From contig CANPXN010000020.1 of the NCBI GenBank assembly GCA_947586185.1, forward strand, positions 1 through 46,610: 46,610 nt of DNA, given 5' to 3'. Source of the DNA: an uncultured Clostridia bacterium. GTDB lineage: Bacteria; Bacillota; Clostridia; Oscillospirales; Ruminococcaceae. The notes under the pieces were generated by a model. The model saw nothing but the letters and a program-made list of their open reading frames with translations. It had not been told where the DNA came from and did no database searches. The position numbers and the translations under genes are program-made. Below are positions 40,690-46,610 of this stretch, in pieces. Position 1 is the first letter of the stretch, and every line of letters starts with the position of its first letter.

Positions 40690-41361
40690 ATGTTTCACAT
40701 CATGGTTGTGGAGGACGATGCAAATACGAGAAAGCTTATGTGCACCGTTTTAAAGCAGGGCGGCTATGAGCCTGTTCCGGCAAAGGACGGGCTTGAGGCT
40801 CTTGATATCCTTGATAAAAAATATATAGACCTTATCGTTCTGGACATAATGCTTCCCGGCATGAACGGCTATGAGCTTACACGAACCATAAGGGATTCCG
40901 GAAGCGAGCTGCCAGTTCTTATGGTAACCGCAAGGGAGGCTAAAGCCGACAAGATAACGGGCTTTACCTCGGGAACGGACGACTATATGGTAAAGCCGGT
41001 GGACGAGGACGAGCTGCTGCTGAGGATAGCGGCTTTGCTTAGGCGTTCTAAGATCGTATCGGAGCATCGGCTTACCGTGGGAAAAACAGTTCTTGACTAT
41101 GACAGCTTTACAGTTACAAGGGACGGAAAAAGCATGGAGCTGCCAAACAAGGAATTTATGCTTATATACAAGCTGCTTTCCTATAAGGATAAGATATTCA
41201 CAAGGCGTCAGCTTATCGACGAGCTTTGGGATATGGAAACGGAAAGCGATGAGAGAACCGTTGACGTACATATCAACAGGCTTCGTGAAAAGTTCCGGGA
41301 TAACGAAGACTTCGAGATAATAACCGTAAGAGGACTTGGCTACAAGGCGGTGGAGAAATGA
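40690..41361 (+). CDS. OmpR-family response regulator
   Basis: A 223-residue regulator. The receiver domain holds VEDDANTRK, the phospho-acceptor Asp52 in LIVLDIMLPG and the Lys of DYMVKPVDE. The C-terminal winged-helix domain ends ITVRGLGYKAVEK. AAAGGAG precedes the ATG. It overlaps its sensor kinase by 4 bases (ATGA), and the kinase overlaps a glycosyltransferase the same way, so three products are coupled. Confidence 0.92.
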   Translation: MFHIMVVEDDANTRKLMCTVLKQGGYEPVPAKDGLEALDILDKKYIDLIVLDIMLPGMNGYELTRTIRDSGSELPVLMVTAREAKADKITGFTSGTDDYMVKPVDEDELLLRIAALLRRSKIVSEHRLTVGKTVLDYDSFTVTRDGKSMELPNKEFMLIYKLLSYKDKIFTRRQLIDELWDMETESDERTVDVHINRLREKFRDNEDFEIITVRGLGYKAVEK

Positions 41362-42404
41362 AGCGGTTCGGCTCTTTTCATGCAAAGGCGGTCCTGTTTG
41401 TATTTTATGTAATGGTCTTTTCGGGATTCCTTACGGGAGCTATACTTTTTATCCTCCATTATTTTGGAATAGTGAGATTCAGCATTTTCAATCCTCTGCT
41501 GCTTCCCCTTGTGGCATTGCTCGCCAGCACCATACTGGGACTTGGACTTTCCTATATTTTCGGAGAGCATGTCTTAAAGCCGGTGAGAACCCTTACCGAA
41601 GCTACAAGAAAGGTGGCAAAGGGGGATTTCAGCGTCCGTGTTCCGGAAATTGACGACGGTGACGAAAACGAGATCGCAGAGTTTCTCAGGAGCTTTAACA
41701 AAATGGCTCAGGAGCTTTCCGGCATCGAGATGTTCAGAAACGACTTTATAAACAACTTTTCCCATGAGTTCAAAACGCCCATGGTTTCCATAAGGGGCTT
41801 TGCAAAGCAGCTACAGAAGGGCGGACTTGACGAGCAGCAGCAAAAGGAGTATATCGGTATCATTGTAAGCGAGTCGGAAAGGCTTATAAACCTGTCCTCC
41901 AATATACTGCTTCTTACAAGGTATGAAAATCAGCAGATAATTTCCGACAAAGCGATCTATTCCCTTGACGAGCAGATAAGACAGTGTATACTGATACTTG
42001 AAAAGGAATGGAGCGCAAAGGGCATAGAGTTCGATCTTGACCTTGACAGGACGGATTTTTACGGCAGCAGAGAGGTTATGTCCGACCTTTGGATAAATAT
42101 TATAGGGAATGCCGTTAAATTCAGCTATGACGGCGGAAAAATTGATATAAGATGCACACATTCGGGAGATAATATTCGTGTGACAGTAAGAGATCACGGC
42201 TGCGGAATGGATAAGGAGACCCTTGACCATATTTTTGAAAAGTTTTATCAGGGGGATAAGAACCATGCTGCAAGGGGAAACGGACTGGGACTTGCCCTTG
42301 TAAAGCGCATAGCCGAGCTTTGCGGAGGATATATCAAGGTCAGCAGCGAGCCGGGAAAGGGTACGGAGTTCAGTGTGAATCTTAAAACGCAACAAGGGGG
42401 ATGA
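41358..42404 (+). CDS. Sensor histidine kinase (short, HAMP-HisKA-HATPase)
   Basis: A 348-residue kinase paired with the response regulator upstream. Two helices near residues 10-30 and 40-66 are separated by a very short outer loop, so it likely senses within the membrane or through a partner, rather than with a sensor domain. Then come HAMP (VLKPVRTLTEATRKVAKGDF), the phospho-acceptor His136 in NNFSHEFKTPMVSIRGF, and the ATPase motifs NIIGNAVKFS, VRDHGCGMD and GNGLGLALVKRI. This intramembrane-sensing form is typical of antibiotic-detoxification systems, but no ABC transporter is adjacent. Confidence 0.9.
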   Translation: MKRFGSFHAKAVLFVFYVMVFSGFLTGAILFILHYFGIVRFSIFNPLLLPLVALLASTILGLGLSYIFGEHVLKPVRTLTEATRKVAKGDFSVRVPEIDDGDENEIAEFLRSFNKMAQELSGIEMFRNDFINNFSHEFKTPMVSIRGFAKQLQKGGLDEQQQKEYIGIIVSESERLINLSSNILLLTRYENQQIISDKAIYSLDEQIRQCILILEKEWSAKGIEFDLDLDRTDFYGSREVMSDLWINIIGNAVKFSYDGGKIDIRCTHSGDNIRVTVRDHGCGMDKETLDHIFEKFYQGDKNHAARGNGLGLALVKRIAELCGGYIKVSSEPGKGTEFSVNLKTQQGG

Positions 42405-43222
42405 GTGTGGAAAAATACAGCGTTCTTATGACGGTATACGGCGGCGAAAAACCGGAATTTTTAAAAGAGAGCCTCAGCAGCATGCTAAATCAGACTCTTC
42501 CTCCGGAACAGCTTGTCCTTGCTTGTGACGGAGAGCTTACCCCGGAGCTTTACAGCGTTATAGATTCTTTCAGCCGGAAATACGGAGAGGTATTTGAGCC
42601 TCTTTTTCTGCCGGAAAATAAGGGAAACGCATACGCTGCAAACAGAGGCCTTGAAAAATGCCGCTGTGAGCTTGTGGTGAGAATGGATTCGGATGATATC
42701 AGTCTTCCGGAAAGATGCCAAAAGCAGGTAAGGCTAATGGAGGAAAATCCGGAGCTTGACATTTCAGGAGCGTATATCAGAGAGTTTGATTCTAAAACAG
42801 GGGAGTTTATTGCCGTTAAGAAAACGCCCTCAGGTCATGAGGAGATACTTGAATATTCAAGGCGGAGAAATCCCTTTAACAATCAAACTATTATTATGAG
42901 AAAAAGCCGTGGGCTGAAAATCGGCGGCTACAGTGAGCTGAGAAGATGCGAGGACTACGATTTTGCATGCAGGCTGCTCATGGACGGAGCAAAAAGCGCC
43001 AACATTCCCGAGGTCCTTGTAAATTACAGGGTCACTGAGGAAAACTACCAAAGGCGCAGCAACTGGGCGAATACAAGAGATTTTATTTCTGTAAGGCTTC
43101 TCAATTTCAAAAGAGGCTATTGCAGCCTTTGGGATTTTCTTGTCGCATCTCTGATGCAGGTATTTATTTTTCTTATGCCAAAAAAGCTTACCGGAGCTAT
43201 TTATAAGAAGTTTTTGAGATGA
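42401..43222 (+). CDS. Family 2 glycosyltransferase
   Basis: A 273-residue glycosyltransferase of the A fold. The N-terminal MTVYGGEKPEFLKESLSSML, the DGELTPE diphosphate-contact Asp region and the RMDSDDIS metal-binding DxD (near residues 88-95) are typical. The acceptor region includes RRCEDYDFACRLLMDG. A C-terminal hydrophobic segment lies near residues 243-262. The start at ATG 42401 overlaps the kinase stop; GTG 42407 is nearly as good because the GGGGG stretch is at a better spacing from it. Coupling to a two-component system is unusual. The sugar and acceptor are unknown. Confidence 0.85.
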   Translation: MSVEKYSVLMTVYGGEKPEFLKESLSSMLNQTLPPEQLVLACDGELTPELYSVIDSFSRKYGEVFEPLFLPENKGNAYAANRGLEKCRCELVVRMDSDDISLPERCQKQVRLMEENPELDISGAYIREFDSKTGEFIAVKKTPSGHEEILEYSRRRNPFNNQTIIMRKSRGLKIGGYSELRRCEDYDFACRLLMDGAKSANIPEVLVNYRVTEENYQRRSNWANTRDFISVRLLNFKRGYCSLWDFLVASLMQVFIFLMPKKLTGAIYKKFLR

Positions 43223-43251
43223 AAGGTTTTTCTGATTGATAAAAGCAAAAT

Positions 43252-43480
43252 AAAGGGGACGCCCTATCTTGCAGGGCGTCCCCTCTTTCAAAACAGTCCA
43301 CCGGACTGTTTTGAAATTCACCCCTTGCGGAGCGCTTCTCAGGCAAGGAATTTCGCTCTCTGCGGAGAGCGACAAGGGGGCTTTGCCCCCATTGACCCCC
43401 ACAGCCGGGCGTAAGTGCCCTTTGGGTAAAAAGGCTGGCGAAACTTTTATTTAGCCGTTCGGCGGATATGACTTGACTTT
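43252..43480. repeat. Hairpin repeat family A, copy 2
   Basis: Homologous to 6951-7165. It begins with a perfect 11-bp hairpin at 43255-43265/43273-43283 (GGGGACGCCCT against AGGGCGTCCCC) followed by TCTTT, which could act as a terminator for the glycosyltransferase operon. The 25-bp CAAAACAGTCC..GGACTGTTTTG palindrome follows. It holds a 20-base insert (GGGCGTAAGTGCCCTTTGGG) near 43407 absent from copy 1. It ends 6 bases from the Ca2+-ATPase stop. Confidence 0.75.
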
Positions 43481-43486
43481 AATACC

Positions 43487-46105
43487 TTACTTATTACTCT
43501 TCCCAACAAGTAAACTACCAAACCCTGCCATGACCGGTACGGCAAAGGCAAAGGCAAGAGCCGTAAGCAGCATTTTAGAACCAAGGGCAACTGTTCCGAA
43601 TACCGCCTGTATCGCCGGAATGTAGATCGCCCCCAGCAAAACGGCAAGAGACACTGCTACAGCAAGTATGAGCTTTATATTATTCAAATAGTTGACACTG
43701 AAAATACCCTTGTCTTCGGATTTGCACTCAAACACATGTATAAGCTGGCTTATTACTAAGGTCACAAGAGCGCCTGTTCTTGCAGCGTCTATGCTGCATG
43801 ACATTCTCAGAAGCACTGAAAAGCTTGCCAGCGAGCAAAGACCTATCATTATACCTCTGAAAAGTATCTTAAAAAGAAGCCCTCCTGAAAAGAAGCTTTC
43901 GTCCGGCTTTCTCGGAGGCTTTTTCATTGCCCCCTTGTCGCATGGTTCAAGTCCAAGGGCGATAGCCGGAAGTCCGTCGGTTACAAGGTTTACAAGCAGC
44001 AGCTGAGTCGGGAGCATAACCATAGGGAATCCCATGAGAATACCTAAAAACATTGTTATTACTTCGCCGATATTGCTTGAAAGGAGATAGCGGACAAACT
44101 TCCTTATGTTGGCATATATCCCCCTGCCCTGCTCCACAGCGTTTACAAGGGTCGCAAAATTGTCGTCAAGAAGTATCACTGACGCAGCCTGCTTTGTAAC
44201 ATCCGTTCCGGTAATTCCCATGGCAACGCCTACGTCCGCTTCCTTTACGGCAGGAGCATCGTTTACGCCGTCCCCCGTCATTGTTACGATATGCCCTTTG
44301 CGCTTATATGCTCTTACAAGCCTGAGCTTATGGGACGGGTTCACTCTTGCATATACCGTATAGTCGTCAATGCGGCTGTCAAGCTGCTCATCTGAAAGCA
44401 TATCAAGCTCTGCTCCGGTAATGACCTTTCCGCCCTTTAAGATTCCGGCCTCTTTGGCTACTGCCGCTGCGGTATCCTTATGGTCGCCGGTTATCATTAC
44501 TGTTTTTATGTGAGCGCCAAAGCATTTTCTGACAGCTGTTTTTGCCTCCTCCCTCGGAGGGTCGAGCATTGCCGCAAGTCCCAGAAACACAGTAGCGTTT
44601 CCCTCGGACTTAGCAAGGGCAAGCACCCTTAGGGCATTTCCTGAAAACTCTCTTATCTTTTCCGATACCTGAGCCTTGTATATGCTGCTAAAAGGCTTTA
44701 CAGAGCCGTCCTTCATAATAAAAGAACATTTGTTCATAATAATATCCGGAGCGCCCTTTATATAGGTAATATCCTCTCCCGAGGGAGCTTTTACAGTAAC
44801 GCTCATAAGCTTGGTTTCGCTGTCAAAAGGTATCTCCCCTGTTTTTACGAAGTCCCGCAGCCTGTGAGCGGTAACTCCTCCCTTAGCCGCCGCAACAAGG
44901 AGAGCGACCTCCGTAGGATCGCCGTTTACCTTCCAGCTGCCGCTGCCCTTTATACTTCCTCTGTTTCGTGAGGAAACGGGACTGTCCGAGGATATCGTTG
45001 CCGTAGAGCACAGAACCGAGCATACAAGGGACTGATAAAGCGCCGGTATCGTGTCCGGATTAGGGTTTGTATTTCCAAGACGTATTTCCCCGGTAATGCG
45101 GTAGCCGCTGCCTAAAACGTCGAACTCCTTCATATCCGCAAAGATTTTCTTTACGGTCATTTTGTTTTCGGTTATAGTACCGGTCTTGTCGGAGCATATA
45201 ACGGAGGTGCAGCCAAGTGTTTCAACAGAATGTAGCTTATTTACAAGAGCCTTTTGCTTTAGCATTCGGCTGACAGCAAGGGCAAGGGCTATTGTAACTG
45301 TTGCCGGAAGCCCCTCCGGTATCGCCGCTATTGCTATTGTGATTCCGGTCATGAGCATGGAGAAAACAGGCTCTCCTCTTAACACTCCGGCAAGGAAAAC
45401 GATTATGCACACAGCAATACAGATCAGAGAAACCACCTTGCCAAGCTCCCCAAGGCGCTGCTGGAGTGGTGTACGGCTTTCTTCGATCTCGCTTATCATG
45501 CCGGATATTTTGCCCATCTGAGCGTTTTTACCGGAGGCGATAACGATACCCCTGCCGTTTCCTCTTGTGACGCATGTACCCGAGTAGGCTATGTTTTTCC
45601 TATTAAGGCTGTTGTCATTATCGGAGGGACTTCCTGCCTGCTTGCCCACAGGATTGGACTCGCCGGTAAGCACTGCTTCATCTGTAAAAAGTCCATTTGC
45701 GGTAGTTATGGCAATATCCGCCGGTATCTTATCTCCGGCTTCAAATTCCACAAGATCACCCCTTACCACATTTTCCGCAGGAATGGTCACAAGCTTTCCG
45801 TCACGGTATGCCTTAGCTGTAGGAGCTGTCATGTTTTTCAGCGCCTCAAGGGTCCTCTCCGTTCGGTATTCCTGAATAAAGCCTAAAATTGCGTTAAGCA
45901 GTACTATCAAAATGATTGTTACAGCGTCATATATCTCTCCTAAAAAGGCTGAAACAGCAGTTGCCGCTAAGAGGATCATAACCATAACGTCCTTGAACTG
46001 CCCTGCGAAAATCTTTACCGGAGATGGCCCTTTTACGCTGCTGAGAGTGTTTTTTCCTTCTCTGCGGAGAATTTCCTCCGCCTGTTTATTACTAAGTCCC
46101 TGCAT
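43487..46105 (-). CDS. Calcium-type P-type ATPase (P2A)
   Basis: A cation pump of 872 residues that most likely exports Ca2+. The order is standard: N-terminal cytoplasmic domain, helices M1-M2, actuator domain (VLTGESNPVGK), M3-M4 with the IPEGLPATV transport site, phosphorylation motif SDKTGT with Asp306, nucleotide domain with KGAPD, TGDGVNDAPA hinge, and M5-M10. M5 has NIGEVITMF and M6 has NLVTDGLPAIALG, giving the Asn/Glu and Asn-Thr-Asp liganding set of SERCA/PMCA-like pumps. The ATG at 46105 follows AAGGAG; an upstream in-frame ATG would add 20 residues with no binding site. The start codon is in an unusual hairpin. Confidence 0.9.
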   Translation of the reverse strand: MQGLSNKQAEEILRREGKNTLSSVKGPSPVKIFAGQFKDVMVMILLAATAVSAFLGEIYDAVTIILIVLLNAILGFIQEYRTERTLEALKNMTAPTAKAYRDGKLVTIPAENVVRGDLVEFEAGDKIPADIAITTANGLFTDEAVLTGESNPVGKQAGSPSDNDNSLNRKNIAYSGTCVTRGNGRGIVIASGKNAQMGKISGMISEIEESRTPLQQRLGELGKVVSLICIAVCIIVFLAGVLRGEPVFSMLMTGITIAIAAIPEGLPATVTIALALAVSRMLKQKALVNKLHSVETLGCTSVICSDKTGTITENKMTVKKIFADMKEFDVLGSGYRITGEIRLGNTNPNPDTIPALYQSLVCSVLCSTATISSDSPVSSRNRGSIKGSGSWKVNGDPTEVALLVAAAKGGVTAHRLRDFVKTGEIPFDSETKLMSVTVKAPSGEDITYIKGAPDIIMNKCSFIMKDGSVKPFSSIYKAQVSEKIREFSGNALRVLALAKSEGNATVFLGLAAMLDPPREEAKTAVRKCFGAHIKTVMITGDHKDTAAAVAKEAGILKGGKVITGAELDMLSDEQLDSRIDDYTVYARVNPSHKLRLVRAYKRKGHIVTMTGDGVNDAPAVKEADVGVAMGITGTDVTKQAASVILLDDNFATLVNAVEQGRGIYANIRKFVRYLLSSNIGEVITMFLGILMGFPMVMLPTQLLLVNLVTDGLPAIALGLEPCDKGAMKKPPRKPDESFFSGGLLFKILFRGIMIGLCSLASFSVLLRMSCSIDAARTGALVTLVISQLIHVFECKSEDKGIFSVNYLNNIKLILAVAVSLAVLLGAIYIPAIQAVFGTVALGSKMLLTALAFAFAVPVMAGFGSLLVGKSNK

Positions 46106-46150
46106 AATCTTCTCCTTAAAGTGTTGTCCTTTAATGATTATGCAGGGACT
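46095..46150 (-). promoter_or_regulatory. Hairpin spanning the Ca2+-ATPase start codon
   Basis: AGTCCCTGCATAATC at 46095-46109 is the exact complement of GATTATGCAGGGACT at 46136-46150. In the mRNA this is a perfect 15-bp stem with a 26-base loop. The start codon lies in the 3' arm. The Shine-Dalgarno AAGGAG (46117-46112) lies in the loop beside a second, 6-bp stem (46116-46121 against 46129-46134). Folding should limit ribosome access. Confidence 0.6.
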
Positions 46151-46163
46151 GTCCGATTTATAC

Positions 46164-46193
46164 ATAATACCGCTTTACAAAAGCGATTGGAAA
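46164..46193 (-). promoter_or_regulatory. Candidate Ca2+-ATPase promoter with an inverted repeat in its spacer
   Basis: On the minus strand, TTTCCA at 46193-46188 and TATTAT at 46169-46164 are 18 bases apart. The spacer holds a perfect 6-bp inverted repeat, CGCTTT ACA AAAGCG (46171-46185), like the operators of MerR-family activators. The -35 box is weak, so the call is tentative. Confidence 0.35.
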
Positions 46194-46198
46194 GGTTT

Positions 46199-46327
46199 AT
46201 GCAAAGGGACAACCTTACCGGGGAGAGGGGCGAGAAAAAACCTTCAAAAAGTACGCAGCCCCTCTCCCCAATAAGGTTTTCCCTCTGCACTCTCTTTCCA
46301 ATTCCCCCTCACCCTGCGTACTTTTTT
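46199..46327 (-). repeat. Purine-rich repeat family B, copy 2 (inverted)
   Basis: The reverse complement shares the GGAAAGAGAGTGCAGAGGGA flank and the AGGTTGTCCCTTTGCAT end of copy 1, but its core differs. It keeps the long stem (46206-46231 against 46258-46283, 23 of 26 paired) and the interlocking pairing (AAAAAGTACGCA at 46246-46257 against TGCGTACTTTTT at 46315-46326, all 12 paired). Confidence 0.7.
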
Positions 46328-46488
46328 CTTCATAATTTATAACGAAGAAAAACCGAAAAAAGGCAAAGAAAGCAAGTTTTTACTGCCGGTATAAAAATCA
46401 AAGTAACTTCTTCACTTTCACTTTTGGGAAAGTGAAAAATGCGAGGTGGGAGTATTTTACTTTTTCCCTAACCCTCTAAATTCACCTG
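46328..46488. other. Gene-free link between repeat copies 2 and 3
   Basis: No gene was seen. A hairpin of CACTTTC against GAAAGTG lies near 46418-46435, followed by GTGAAAAATGCGAGGTGGGA, which resembles the purine segment of family B and may be a decayed partial copy. Confidence 0.4.
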
Positions 46489-46610
46489 CGATGTTTTTGC
46501 CGCATGCGGCAAAAAGAGCACCCGGCGAGAGTAAAAAATGCGGAATGGGGGTGGGAGGTGAGTGGAAAGAGAGTGCAGAGGGAAAACCTACAGGAGGGAG
46601 GGGGAAATCC
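46489..46610 (+). repeat. Purine-rich repeat family B, copy 3 (cut by window end)
   Basis: It opens ACCTGCGATGTTTTTGCCGC with the same GCCGC/GCGGC hairpin as copy 1 and is identical to copy 1 from the TGCGGAATGG segment through to the final base of the window. The right half is outside the window. Confidence 0.75.

Noticed and set aside
22863-46610. A CRISPR array as the explanation of repeats
   Set aside because: The copies are far apart and long, with no regular spacers, and no cas genes are present.
1-46610. tRNA, rRNA or integrase attachment site
   Set aside because: No T-arm motif, rRNA core segment or integrase gene was found on reading either strand.

Overview
The window looks like chromosome from an anaerobic, spore-forming Bacillota of the Clostridia, most like Ruminococcus or a relative. 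The reasons are the family-level match of the proteins, the sporulation genes spoIID and ytaF, separate secD and secF genes, a teichoic-acid-type export cluster, a moderate G+C content, and strong sigma-A promoters, nearly all with exact 17-base spacers. This is inference from gene content; no rRNA or tRNA gene is present to confirm it. No CRISPR array, prophage or complete insertion sequence was seen.

Layout. 1-4400: a leftward promoter leaving the window, a MITE-like element, purB, and the secD-secF operon. 4400-6800: ppk1 on the minus strand. 6800-10480: structured repeats, then a three-gene operon (polytopic membrane protein, UbiA-family phosphoribosyltransferase-like enzyme, HAD phosphatase) that suggests a polyprenyl-phosphate-pentose pathway, closed by a second MITE copy. 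10480-14330: spoIID facing away from a citrate synthase and a lipoprotein. 14340-22320: a long plus-strand housekeeping run of response regulator, sensor kinase, DUF1385 protein, prmC, recA, recX, rimO and pgsA. Two genes in it follow similar hairpin leaders. 22320-23178: a gene-free, repeat-rich gap. 23179-25525: an ECF sigma factor overlapping a large membrane-anchored protein that is probably its partner. 25530-30840: minus-strand pyk, then a polyprenyl glycosylphosphotransferase with an unusual 535-residue companion, then ytaF. 30915-38554: birA, followed by a teichoic-acid or capsule cluster (glycerophosphotransferase-like enzyme, ABC permease and ATPase, CDP-alditol cytidylyltransferase, SDR, and a degenerate-SDR/LicD fusion). 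38608-43222: aroK, an amidohydrolase, a small duplicated membrane protein, then a coupled response regulator, kinase and glycosyltransferase. 43487-46105: a P-type Ca2+-ATPase on the minus strand, with an unusual hairpin across its start codon. The window ends in structured repeats.

The dominant theme is cell-envelope construction: lipid-linked sugar donors, teichoic-acid-like polymer export, phosphatidylglycerol synthesis, Sec translocation and three envelope-type signalling systems. The most unusual DNA is between the genes. There is a MITE family with matching target-site duplications and a compensated stem change, a hairpin-rich repeat family with a deletion derivative, and a purine-rich repeat family whose copies keep two interlocking pairings despite different sequences.
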